From a virus: a DNA stretch of 38,642 bases. Position 1 is the first letter of the stretch. Every line of letters starts with the position of its first letter. The notes below the pieces were generated by a model. It made no database searches, had not been told where the DNA came from, and was given only the letters and a program-made list of their open reading frames with translations. Positions 15,814 to 23,448 of the stretch are shown in pieces. The DNA is taken from positions 1 through 38,642 of IMG/VR virus record IMGVR_UViG_3300027730_000063. One strand, 5' to 3'. The translations under genes were made by a program, and so were the position numbers.

Positions 15814-15852
15814 AAGTATTACGTTACACTTACGTTACACTTATACTTTGTA
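15810..15852. repeat. Inverted repeat enclosing two tandem 11-mers
   Basis: TACAAAGTAT (15810-15819) and its reverse complement ATACTTTGTA (15843-15852) flank two perfect tandem copies of TACGTTACACT (15820-15830, 15831-15841). The nesting is exact, leaving one spare base. Tandem iterons beside an AT-rich stretch are usual in origins and operators. The neighbouring genes are the winged-helix protein and the primase-helicase. Confidence 0.8.
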
Positions 15853-15855
15853 AGA

Positions 15856-16007
15856 GTACTAGTTTTTAACTACTCTACAGCGATTATATAGCACTCTACT
15901 TCAAAAAGCTAGTACTCTACTGCAAAAAACTAGTACATACTATGAAGTTTTATTGTACTCTGTGTTCACTTTTTTTTGCTCTTGTACTAGTTTTTGTGCA
16001 TAGAGTG
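15856..16007. repeat. AT-rich region with GTACTAGTTTTT and ACTCTAC repeats (candidate origin or operator array)
   Basis: GTACTAGTTTTT occurs at 15856-15867 and 15984-15995, and reversed at 15925-15936; a variant AAAAAGCTAGTAC begins at 15903. The copies at 15921-15936 and 15984-16000 extend to an inverted pair with TGCA ends. ACTCTAC recurs at 15872-15878, 15893-15899 and 15914-15920, with a near copy reversed at 16001-16007. No coding region is visible on either strand in 15749-16014. Such an array between primase and a DNA-binding protein fits an origin or a regulator-binding region; this is inference. Confidence 0.65.
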
Positions 16008-16014
16008 CTACTTT

Positions 16015-18048
16015 TTAACATTTCCCTCTAATCATCATGGCTGAACTGATGTCTAGGTCTGAGACAATCCAACCATGTAAATGCGTTTGAAAAATTCCTG
16101 CATTTAGTAGTGGCGCAACCATACCAGTTGGCTTTGTTGGGTCTATTTTATTGGTTGCTGATGACTCAGAAACACCTTCTCCAATCAAAAAATCACGCAA
16201 TCCAGACCTGCTTAAATAAGGTGAATTATTCTGTATTTCTGCTCCACAAAAAAACCAAGCGCGTTCAATAGTTCTGATGGTTTCATTATGTTTTGATGGT
16301 TTCTTATTTAATATTTCTGTAGTTGGTGCCTCTGCCTTTGATAATATAGCACTGGTTACCTGTTGGCCATCTTCATCTATCCAGTCGATAATCTCTACAG
16401 TTTCAAGGTTTGCATATATTAAATCTGCAATTTCTGCATCTTTAGACTTACGCTGTACTATCTCCATTGGTTTATCGTCCTTACTTGGTACGATGCTAAT
16501 TTCAATATCAAGTGCCCCACGCCACGCACTAGAACCACGCGCACGGTGTTGCGCTTCATCCGATACGCCGGTATGGTGTACAAGTATCACGGTGCAATTA
16601 AATTCACGTATAAGGCCAGCACATGCATCCAGCATGGTCTTAGCATCCTGCGAGCTGTTCTCATCGCCCAATAAAAATCTATGCAATGTGTCAACCGTTA
16701 TGATATCTGGAACGTTAGGCAATGCCCTGATATTTGTTACAACCCGTAAATATCCCTCTGGTGTGTTTAAATCGCATCCGTCCTTGCTTAGCCACATGTT
16801 TAGCTTTTTAACGTTGTGCGCCTGCTTCCATGCCGCTACACGACCGCGTAGACCGTGATGGCCTTCCCCTGCTAGGTACACAATACCGCCGGCCTTTACT
16901 TTATGTTTATCCATCCATAGACCGCCGCCACTTGCAATGCGTAAACACCAATCCAATACGGCAAACGTTTTGCCGCCACCTGATGAACCATGCACCATAA
17001 CAAGAGCCTGCGCCTGTATCCAATTCTTAACTAACCAACTAATCGGTGCAGGTTGTGCGCAAAAATCATCGGCTTGAATTAGCCAATCGCTTGCTGGTGG
17101 ATTAAGCAAAGCCGCTAAATCATGACCTGCTACTAAGTAATCATTAGCATCCATACCTACAATTGGTGGCATTACAACCCGTGCCCCATACTTTGCACTG
17201 GCCTGATCTGCATACTTTTGGCCTACGCCGTGACTATCGTTATCAGCCACAATCACGATCTCTTGTGTGACCCCTAGCTTCTCGCGCCATGCTTGCACGA
17301 CTGATGGCAAATTGCTTGCCATATACGCAACAACACATGGCCGACCCGTTACCTCATGGATAGTGGCCGCTGTTGCGAAACCTTCGCCAACGTATAACGT
17401 GCCAGGTTCATCTAGTGTCCCAACCATCCAAAATTTACCGCCAGTTTGACCGCCTGAATGAAAGTGCTTTGCTTTCTCTACATCTTGCAAAGCTGAAATA
17501 TATTGCAAACTAGACAATTCTCCGTCTTTATCATACAAAGGCACAATCAATCGTCCATCGCCTGTTATTCTAGAGCCGTGTGTTTGTATTCCTTTACGCT
17601 TTAAATATGGATGTTCTGAACTAGCAGCATGTGCATTTTCCCAGATAGTGTGTGCCGTATTTTCCGCAACTTGCCTAATTAACTTTTGTTCTGCTTCACG
17701 TAATGCCTTGGCTTCGGCCTGCCGCCGTGTATTTGTTAACTGCTCTGCCATGCTTAAATCACGGCCAATGTCAGCCCTGAAGTTGATAGCCTCTCCAGTG
17801 CGCCAATCTCCAAATTGTCCAGATGGTATGCCATCGCCATAGATAACGTACCATCCAGACTTGTCGTGACCGCCTTCGCCCTTGGTTCCACTGCGGAAAC
17901 GATGCAGCTTTCCATCTATAGATAAGTCTGTTGGTGGTGTAATGCCACGGTTTAGCATTGCATCACGTAACTGATCTTCAGTGCTTTTGACTATCTTTGG
18001 AGCCTGTGGCGTCCATGAGCCGCCTAAGATGTGGGATATGTCAGCCAT
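16015..18048 (-). CDS. Primase-helicase (TraC-like Toprim plus RepA-like AAA helicase)
   Basis: 677 residues. The N-terminal DNA-binding/primase part (about 1-200) contains WYVIYGDGIPSGQFGDWRTG. The Toprim segment has YVGEGFATAATIHEVTG (Glu about 222) and VIVADNDSHG (Asp about 269, 271). Next is a RecA-fold ATPase: Walker A GSSGGGKT (354-361), YLAGEGHHGLRGRV, Walker B IITVDTLHRF (Asp about 453) and VILVHHTG (about 487-494). The last 90 residues look like a winged-helix end. It lays primers and unwinds the fork for phage replication. AGGACG precedes the ATG, two bases after the Cro-like gene's stop. Confidence 0.9.
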   Translation of the reverse strand: MADISHILGGSWTPQAPKIVKSTEDQLRDAMLNRGITPPTDLSIDGKLHRFRSGTKGEGGHDKSGWYVIYGDGIPSGQFGDWRTGEAINFRADIGRDLSMAEQLTNTRRQAEAKALREAEQKLIRQVAENTAHTIWENAHAASSEHPYLKRKGIQTHGSRITGDGRLIVPLYDKDGELSSLQYISALQDVEKAKHFHSGGQTGGKFWMVGTLDEPGTLYVGEGFATAATIHEVTGRPCVVAYMASNLPSVVQAWREKLGVTQEIVIVADNDSHGVGQKYADQASAKYGARVVMPPIVGMDANDYLVAGHDLAALLNPPASDWLIQADDFCAQPAPISWLVKNWIQAQALVMVHGSSGGGKTFAVLDWCLRIASGGGLWMDKHKVKAGGIVYLAGEGHHGLRGRVAAWKQAHNVKKLNMWLSKDGCDLNTPEGYLRVVTNIRALPNVPDIITVDTLHRFLLGDENSSQDAKTMLDACAGLIREFNCTVILVHHTGVSDEAQHRARGSSAWRGALDIEISIVPSKDDKPMEIVQRKSKDAEIADLIYANLETVEIIDWIDEDGQQVTSAILSKAEAPTTEILNKKPSKHNETIRTIERAWFFCGAEIQNNSPYLSRSGLRDFLIGEGVSESSATNKIDPTKPTGMVAPLLNAGIFQTHLHGWIVSDLDISSAMMIRGKC

Positions 18049-18050
18049 GC

Positions 18051-18215
18051 TTACGTCCTAGCTAAATAGGTTGCCAATAATTGCAAAGTTGCAAAGTGTG
18101 GCGTAACTTCGCCTTTTACCAATCTATACAGTGTATGCGGGCTAAGTCTAGTGGCAAGTGCGACAGACTTCAGGTTTCGGTCTTTTAGTGTGTGCTTGAT
18201 CTCGTTCAGTGTCAT
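18051..18215 (-). CDS. Cro-like helix-turn-helix regulator
   Basis: 54 residues. The helix-turn-helix NLKSVALATRLSPHTLYRLV, followed by GEVTPHFATLQLLATYL, is that of the XRE/Cro family in its minimal single-domain form. It lies first in the leftward array and faces the rightward early genes across a 111-bp gap with a near-palindrome (18242-18275) that it may bind. GAGG is upstream of the ATG. No CI-like partner is found. It probably sets the timing of the two arrays. Confidence 0.85.
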   Translation of the reverse strand: MTLNEIKHTLKDRNLKSVALATRLSPHTLYRLVKGEVTPHFATLQLLATYLART

Positions 18216-18241
18216 GATGTCCTCTTAAAAAAGTTAAAAAT

Positions 18242-18275
18242 AATTTGCATATGCGCTTTATTGTATGCTACAATT
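18242..18275 (+). promoter_or_regulatory. Early rightward promoter with overlapping candidate operator
   Basis: TTGCAT (18245-18250) and TACAAT (18269-18274), 18 bases apart, match a sigma-70 promoter directed at the plus-strand array. The same bases form an imperfect palindrome, AATTTGCATA ... TATGCTACAATT, so a dimeric Cro-like protein from the divergent gene could cover the promoter. A leftward promoter must also lie in 18216-18275, where TTGTAG on the minus strand is one possible -35 box, but no convincing -10 is seen. Confidence 0.55.
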
Positions 18276-18326
18276 CATCCATGCAACGAACTGATCTACA
18301 GAAGGTTGTTAAAAAAGGAAAGTAAT

Positions 18327-18515
18327 ATGTTAGTAACCGAACTATCGAGTACAGCGTTTGACACTGCAATGTCTTATGCTCCATATCTTATTAGTGATAT
18401 GCAAGCCTTCGCTAATTGCGAAGATCAAGAAGAAGAATTTGCAGAATTGTGCATGCAAAACGATGTGGATTTTCGCCCAACTGGTGAGCCAGTACGTTTA
18501 CATTGGATTGATTAA
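18327..18515 (+). CDS. First early gene, 62-residue acidic protein
   Basis: The start at 18327 has AAGGAAAG upstream; the frame is open back to 18192 but that part covers the promoter. The product is acidic, helical (FDTAMSYAPYLISDMQAF, then CEDQEEEFAELCMQNDVDF) and ends VRLHWID. Not recognised. As the first gene behind the early promoter it might be a host-takeover or anti-defence factor, but nothing in the sequence shows this. Confidence 0.7.
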   Translation: MLVTELSSTAFDTAMSYAPYLISDMQAFANCEDQEEEFAELCMQNDVDFRPTGEPVRLHWID

Positions 18516-18517
18516 TC

Positions 18518-19189
18518 ATGGCAATCAAACTTAAAACCACAAGCGGCCTTAGCGCCAATGGCGTTAAATTACTTGTATACGGCCAAGCCGGTGCAGGTAA
18601 GACTTCGCTAATTCCTACACTGCCTAGCCCCATTGTTATCAGTGCTGAAGGTGGCCTGCTTAGCATTCAAGATGCTGATCTTCCTTACATCGAGGTTAAT
18701 AGCATGGCTAGCCTTAAAGAGGCTTATGAGTATGTATCCAGTGCAGAGGCTAACCATTTTGCTTCGGTGGCCTTGGATAGTGTCAGCGAAATAGCTGAGG
18801 TTGTTCTTAACCATGAGAAAAAGGTAAACAAAGACCCACGCGCTGCCTATGGCGCAATGCAAGAACAGATGGCCGATATTATCCGCGCTTTCCGTGACCT
18901 GCCTAAGCATGTTTACATGTCTGCAAAGTTGGAAAAAAGCACGGATGAAGTTGGCAAGATGTTTTATGCACCATCTATGCCAGGTAACAAAACCGGTCAG
19001 AGCCTGCCTTATTTTTTTGATGAGGTGCTAGCTTTGCGAGTGGAGAAGGATGCTGAAGGTAACACCCAGCGAGCCTTAATGTGTGACTCTGATGGCTTAT
19101 GGCTTGCCAAAGACCGTAGCGGCAAGTTATCGCAATGGGAAGCGCCTGATTTGGGTGTGATTATTTCTAAAATTGGAGGTGTAGCATGA
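18518..19189 (+). CDS. Sak4-type RecA-fold annealase/recombinase (AAA_24, phage nucleotide-binding protein)
   Basis: 223 residues. Walker A YGQAGAGKTS (21-30), then ISAEGGLLSI, Walker B FASVALDSVSE (Asp about 87), a sensor-like YMSAKLEK (about 133-140) and MPGNKTGQSLPYFFDEV. This layout is that of the AAA_24 family that includes Sak4, a short RecA-core protein promoting single-strand annealing with a partner SSB. A DUF669 SSB-like gene lies in the same array (20363-20860), which supports the role. Start ATG two bases after the previous stop. Confidence 0.8.
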   Translation: MAIKLKTTSGLSANGVKLLVYGQAGAGKTSLIPTLPSPIVISAEGGLLSIQDADLPYIEVNSMASLKEAYEYVSSAEANHFASVALDSVSEIAEVVLNHEKKVNKDPRAAYGAMQEQMADIIRAFRDLPKHVYMSAKLEKSTDEVGKMFYAPSMPGNKTGQSLPYFFDEVLALRVEKDAEGNTQRALMCDSDGLWLAKDRSGKLSQWEAPDLGVIISKIGGVA

Positions 19190-19512
19190 GCCAAATTACA
19201 CCTGCACCGTGGACTGCACGTTTGACATATAGCAGGTCAGAGCATGCGTCTGTTGTTGGTGCTAAAACAAAAGAAGGGTTTATACCTTTTGTTTGTCATA
19301 TTCAGACAGCAGATATTGACGTTGCAAATACAAATGCACGTTTAATAGCTCAAGCACCTGAGATGTTAGATGAGTTATGCTGGATTCGTCAGTTTTTTAT
19401 AAAGCCAGAAAGCGGCAATGGTGTAGTAATACAAAACGCTGATGGTGTGGAAATATCAAAATGGATAGATCGTGTTGATTTAATTAAGATGAGAATTGGA
19501 GGTGCTAAATGA
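19186..19512 (+). CDS. Conserved phage hypothetical protein (NARLIAQAPEML type)
   Basis: 108 residues. TPAPWTARL at the start and IDVANTNARLIAQAPEMLDEL in the middle are the marks of a very common phage protein of unknown function. The start overlaps the Sak4 stop (ATGA) and its ribosome site GGAGG is written within the last codons of Sak4. Helical C-terminal half. No function known. Confidence 0.75.
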   Translation: MSQITPAPWTARLTYSRSEHASVVGAKTKEGFIPFVCHIQTADIDVANTNARLIAQAPEMLDELCWIRQFFIKPESGNGVVIQNADGVEISKWIDRVDLIKMRIGGAK

Positions 19513-19955
19513 GTAACTTTGAACGTACAGCCGACTGGCTTGCAGCTTGCGGTAAAGATCAAAATGAAGAAAACGTAAGTGTACAAATTGGTTGCCAGCT
19601 TGAGGAAATTTGCGAGTTTATGGCATGCTTGCGTACTGACAAAGACGGTTATGCACGTTTGTTAGAGCGAAGCATTACTGATCTGGTGTGGTTTGCAAAC
19701 AAACTTAAAAACCGTGAAAACTTTGTGTATATCCCTAGCCATTTACGTGTTGAGGCATTAGATGCGTTGTGTGACATTGAAGTAACCGGTAACGGGATTG
19801 CTTACTTTGCAGGCTTTAACAAAGAAGATGCTGATGACGCTGTACTCAATAGCAACGATGCAAAGCTAATAGATGGTAAGCCTGTGATTTTGCGAGGTGG
19901 CAAGATTGGCAAGCCGGACGGATGGACTGCCCCTGATTTAACTGATTTTGTTTAA
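19509..19955 (+). CDS. MazG-like NTP pyrophosphohydrolase
   Basis: 148 residues. QLEEICEFMACL and SITDLVWFANKL (about 30-67) look like the first helices of the all-alpha MazG/PRA-PH fold, with ALDALCDIEVTGNGIAYFAGF (about 84-104) as the metal-binding DxxxD-type helix. The end, DGKPVILRGGKIGKPDGWTAPDLTDFV (quoted in part: GKIGKPDGWTAPDL), is usual in phage members. These enzymes hydrolyse NTPs or alarmones; the phage use may be nucleotide-pool cleaning or blunting (p)ppGpp signalling. Start in ATGA overlap with GGAGGT upstream. Confidence 0.7.
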   Translation: MSNFERTADWLAACGKDQNEENVSVQIGCQLEEICEFMACLRTDKDGYARLLERSITDLVWFANKLKNRENFVYIPSHLRVEALDALCDIEVTGNGIAYFAGFNKEDADDAVLNSNDAKLIDGKPVILRGGKIGKPDGWTAPDLTDFV

Positions 19956-19964
19956 GGAATTGAT

Positions 19965-20357
19965 ATGCCTGATTTTGCTGAATTAAACCTAATGGCCGAC
20001 GCTTGGATGGCGTACAAACAAACTGAAGTCCATGCAGTACAAGCCCGCCGCGAGGTGGAAGATCAAATGTTACAAGCTCTACAAATTGAAGTACTGGAGG
20101 GAACTGAAACCATTAAGCACGATGGCTTTATTATCAAGATGGTGGGACGGATTGACAAAAAAGTAGACGCTGCCAAGTTGCAAGAGTTGGCCGCTGAAGC
20201 TGGTTTGTCGGATCATCTTGGTTCACTTTTCCGTTGGAAACCGGAAATAAACGCATCAGCTTGGAAACAAGCTGATAACTCAATCACTAACCCGTTGCTT
20301 GGTGCTATCACTTCGACACCTGGCCGCACATCTTTTTCAATTACTTTTAAGGAATAA
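19965..20357 (+). CDS. Phage recombination-cluster hypothetical protein
   Basis: 130 residues. The start AELNLMADAWMAYKQTEVHAVQARREVEDQML is a long helix, then EGTETIKHDGFIIKMVGRIDKKVDAAKLQEL and a C-terminus rich in Thr and Ser. The plan of helix, small beta hairpin and then RxDxKVDxxKLxEL is seen in phage proteins (DUF7173-like) commonly next to recombinase genes. Function unknown. AAGGAA precedes the ATG. Confidence 0.6.
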   Translation: MPDFAELNLMADAWMAYKQTEVHAVQARREVEDQMLQALQIEVLEGTETIKHDGFIIKMVGRIDKKVDAAKLQELAAEAGLSDHLGSLFRWKPEINASAWKQADNSITNPLLGAITSTPGRTSFSITFKE

Positions 20358-20362
20358 TTATC

Positions 20363-20860
20363 ATGGCTTTTTTAGATCAAGAATTTAACGTATCCGATAT
20401 GCCCGTATCAACTAGCAGCTTTGCCCCGCTGCCCGAAGGATGGTACAACGTAACGATTGCCGGTGCTGAGTTGAAATCAACCAAAGCAGGCAACGGACAA
20501 TACATTGCAGTAAAGTATCAAGTAACCGGCCCGACAATGCAAGGGCGTATGGTATTCGGAAACCTGAACATTAAAAACCAGAATCTGAAAGCCGAGGAAA
20601 TAGGCCGCGAACATTTAGGCCAGATTATGCGAGCTACTGGTTTAGCCAAAGTAACTGATACGGATATGCTTATCGGTGGTCAACTGGCTATCAAACTGAG
20701 CATACGCCGAGATGAACAATACGGCGATAGCAACGACGTCAAAGGCTTTAAGGCATTAGCTGGTGCTGTACCTGCTGCCATGCCTACTACGCCATTTGGT
20801 GCTACGCCAGCGCCAGCCGCTGCACCTGCTAAAGCCGCCCCACCTTGGGCTAAGAAGTAA
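20363..20860 (+). CDS. DUF669 SSB-like protein
   Basis: 165 residues. The N-terminal core PLPEGWYNVTIAGAELKSTKAGNGQYIAVKYQV and VFGNLNIKN show the DUF669 signature (LPxGxYxVxIxxaExKxTxxGxGxYixvxfxv), and EIGREHLGQIMRATGL follows. The last about 35 residues are Pro/Ala-rich, a flexible tail as in SSB proteins, although the tip ends WAKK rather than being acidic. DUF669 proteins behave as phage single-strand binding proteins and pair with Sak4-type annealases. AAGGAA lies upstream. Confidence 0.75.
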   Translation: MAFLDQEFNVSDMPVSTSSFAPLPEGWYNVTIAGAELKSTKAGNGQYIAVKYQVTGPTMQGRMVFGNLNIKNQNLKAEEIGREHLGQIMRATGLAKVTDTDMLIGGQLAIKLSIRRDEQYGDSNDVKGFKALAGAVPAAMPTTPFGATPAPAAAPAKAAPPWAKK

Positions 20861-20869
20861 GCAAAAAAA

Positions 20870-20919
20870 AGCCCCAGTGTTAAAGCTGGGGCTAATGGAA
20901 ACAATGAAAGGAAACCAAT
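20870..20919 (+). promoter_or_regulatory. Hairpin plus leader module ahead of the helicase-methyltransferase
   Basis: An 8-bp perfect stem AGCCCCAG / CTGGGGCT (20870-20877, 20886-20893) with an 8-base loop is preceded by eight A residues and followed by AACAATGAAAGGAAAC before the ATG at 20920. On the sense strand there is no U-run. On the antisense strand the hairpin is followed by eight U, a textbook intrinsic terminator. The leader is identical over 16 bases to that at 14222-14259. Confidence 0.7.
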
Positions 20920-23415
20920 ATGGATTATACAGACTTTATTAAGCAGAAAATCAAAATGGCGCATTTTGGTGGATTTGATGTTGAAAAGGACGAATTAAAT
21001 CCTATTCTTAAACCTCATCAAAAAGACATTGTGCAATGGGCAATACAAGGTGGAAACCGCGCAATCTTTGCAAGTTTTGGCCTTGGCAAATCGGTAATGC
21101 AGATCGAATGGATGGGGCAAACTATCCGTTTAGCAGGTGGTAAAGGCTTGATTATTGCACCGCTTGGAGTACGACAAGAGTTGATGCGTGATGCTTGTAT
21201 GTTGGGTTATGAACTGCGTTTTATCAGGCTAGAATCTGAGATTACTGATGACCATCATTTGTATATTACAAACTACGAAACCGTGCGAGACGGTAAGTTG
21301 CCTACTAGCTGTTTTACCGCAATTAGTCTTGATGAAGCGAGCGTGTTGCGTAGTTACGGTAGCAAGACATATCAAGAGTTTTTACCCATGTTTGCCGGTA
21401 TTAAATACAAACTGGTAAACACTGCTACGCCATCGCCGAATCGTTTTAAAGAGCTTATCCACTACGCTGGGTTTTTAGGTGCAATGGACACCGGCCAAGC
21501 CTTAACGCGCTTTTTCCAGCGCGATAGTACCCAAGCTAACAACTTGACGCTGTACCCGCATAAAGAACAAGAGTTTTGGTTATGGGTGTCTAGCTGGGCT
21601 ATTTTTGCGCAAAAACCATCGGATTTAGGCCATAGTGATGAAGGCTACGACTTGCCAGAGATTGAGGTTAACTACCATGAAATAGAAAGCGACTACGACA
21701 AAGCAGGGTTTGAACCTAACGGGCAAAATCTATTATTTCACAATCCCGCGCTTGGTTTATCAGCAGCATGCCGCGAAAAGCGCGATAGCTTAGTTGATCG
21801 AGTGCAAAAAGTTAAAGAGATTATTGATGCTGCGCCTGATGATCATTTTGTGATATGGCACGATTTAGAAGCCGAGCGACAAGCTATACAAAAAGCCATA
21901 CCTGATGCCATTAGCGTATGGGGAACTCAAGACCTAGACCAGCGTGAGGAGCGCATTGTAGGCTTTGGTGATGGTACTTTTCGCATACTTTCAACCAAAC
22001 CGATTATTGCCGGCTCAGGTTGTAACTTTCAGAAACATTGCCACCGTGAAATCTTTGCAGGTATTGGCTTTAAGTTTAATGACTTTATACAAGCCATTCA
22101 TCGGGTACAACGTTTTGGACAAACCAAAAAGGTAATTATTGACGTGATTCATAGCGAAGCAGAACGCGAAGTTTTGCGAGTTCTTTTGGAAAAATGGCAA
22201 CAACATAAAAAACTGGTAAATAACATGCAAGAAATTATCAAACAATTCGGCCTTAATCAATTGGCCATGAAAGACAAGTTAACACGTAGCATTGGTTTAA
22301 AACGTATTGCTGTAACAAGTGACCGTTTTTGTGTAGCAAACAATGATTGCGTAGAAGAAGCCAAAGTACGTGAAACCGATAGCGTTGGCTTAATTGTTAC
22401 AAGCATTCCGTTTGCTAATCATTACGAATACAGCCCAAGTTATAACGACTTTGGCCACACTGAAAGCAATGATCAATTCTGGGGTCAAATGGATTACTTA
22501 ACCCCCGAACTGTTGCGCATGTTGCAGCCTGGTCGCATTTACGCTTGCCACGTTAAAGATCGAATCTTATTCGGAAACGTTACCGGAGCTGGTGCACCAA
22601 CGGTAAGTCCGTTTCATTGCGAAACCATTATGCACGGCATTAAGCATGGGTTTGATTACATGGGTTTGATTACAGTTATCACCGATGTAGTGCGCGAAAA
22701 CAATCAAACCTATCGTTTAGGATGGTCTGAAAATGCCAAAGACGGAACTAAGATGGGTGTTGGTTCACCTGAATATATTGTGTTATTTCGTAAACCTCAA
22801 ACCGACCGTTCTAAAGGTTATGCTGATGTACCTGTTGCAAAGTCAAAGGATAAATACACCCGCGCCCATTGGCAAGTTGACGCGCATTCATTTTGGCGTA
22901 GTAGTGGCAATCGTCAATTGACCGCTGAAGACTTAGCAGGCCTTGGCCCAGATAAATTAGCCAGCATGTTTACTAAATTTTCTTTGCAAAATATTTACGA
23001 TTACGAATTCCACGTAAAACTAGGTATGGAATTAGCAGAACGCGGCGCATTGCCATCTACGTTTATGAGCCTTGCACCCGGTAGCCACCATCCTGACGTT
23101 TGGCATGATGTTGTGCGCATGATTACGCTAAACAGTGACCAAAGCAAACGCGCTGTCGAAAAGCACGTATGCCCGCTACAGTTTGACATTGTAGACCGAT
23201 TGATTGATAGATATAGCAACCTTAACGAATTGGTGTATGACCCGTTCTGTGGCCTTGGAACTGTACCTTATCGCGCTATTTTGAAAGGCCGTACAGGTGG
23301 AGGTTCTGAGTTAAATCCAGCCTACTTTACAGATCAAGTGCACTATTTAAGAGCTGCGGAAAAAGAGTTTTCTATGCCCTCTCTTTTTGATGCTTTGGAA
23401 GAAGAAACAATTTAA
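20920..23415 (+). CDS. SNF2-type helicase fused to N4/N6-type DNA methyltransferase
   Basis: 831 residues. Helicase part: PHQKDIVQWAIQGG (about 32-45), Walker A variant FGLGKS (53-58), DEAH-box position LDEAS (137-141), TATPSPN (168-174) and motif VI QAIHRVQRFGQ (391-401), the SNF2 pattern. From about 465, the methyltransferase part has motif IV first, TSIPFA (494-499; the usual form is (D/N/S)PP(Y/F)), and motif I last, DPFCGLGT (774-781), then GGGSELNPAYF (793-803), a permuted amino-methyltransferase. Ile replaces the first Pro of SPPY. The single chain could move along DNA and methylate it. It may protect phage DNA or compete with host restriction. Target base and site cannot be read from sequence. 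Confidence 0.85.
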   Translation: MDYTDFIKQKIKMAHFGGFDVEKDELNPILKPHQKDIVQWAIQGGNRAIFASFGLGKSVMQIEWMGQTIRLAGGKGLIIAPLGVRQELMRDACMLGYELRFIRLESEITDDHHLYITNYETVRDGKLPTSCFTAISLDEASVLRSYGSKTYQEFLPMFAGIKYKLVNTATPSPNRFKELIHYAGFLGAMDTGQALTRFFQRDSTQANNLTLYPHKEQEFWLWVSSWAIFAQKPSDLGHSDEGYDLPEIEVNYHEIESDYDKAGFEPNGQNLLFHNPALGLSAACREKRDSLVDRVQKVKEIIDAAPDDHFVIWHDLEAERQAIQKAIPDAISVWGTQDLDQREERIVGFGDGTFRILSTKPIIAGSGCNFQKHCHREIFAGIGFKFNDFIQAIHRVQRFGQTKKVIIDVIHSEAEREVLRVLLEKWQQHKKLVNNMQEIIKQFGLNQLAMKDKLTRSIGLKRIAVTSDRFCVANNDCVEEAKVRETDSVGLIVTSIPFANHYEYSPSYNDFGHTESNDQFWGQMDYLTPELLRMLQPGRIYACHVKDRILFGNVTGAGAPTVSPFHCETIMHGIKHGFDYMGLITVITDVVRENNQTYRLGWSENAKDGTKMGVGSPEYIVLFRKPQTDRSKGYADVPVAKSKDKYTRAHWQVDAHSFWRSSGNRQLTAEDLAGLGPDKLASMFTKFSLQNIYDYEFHVKLGMELAERGALPSTFMSLAPGSHHPDVWHDVVRMITLNSDQSKRAVEKHVCPLQFDIVDRLIDRYSNLNELVYDPFCGLGTVPYRAILKGRTGGGSELNPAYFTDQVHYLRAAEKEFSMPSLFDALEEETI

Positions 23416-23448
23416 AAGGATTAGCGCGGCGAACTTGTAAGCCGCGCT
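23416..23448 (+). promoter_or_regulatory. Ribosome-site bypass hairpin ahead of the nuclease gene
   Basis: AAGGA (23416-23420) lies 37 bases from the ATG at 23458, too far to work directly. Between them is a perfect 8-bp stem, AGCGCGGC / GCCGCGCT (23423-23430, 23441-23448), with a 10-base loop. Folding it leaves about 11 bases from AAGGA to the start. No other start codon precedes it in frame before the TAG at 23422. This resembles the T4 gene 25 arrangement. Confidence 0.55.

Noticed and set aside
15856-16007. Possible CRISPR array
   Set aside because: Repeats are 7-17 bases, in mixed orientation with unequal spacing, and no cas adaptation set is present; the Cas4-like gene is a phage recombination nuclease.
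18192-18326. Longer N-terminus for the first early gene
   Set aside because: It would cover the promoter region, and the ATG at 18327 has AAGGAAAG.
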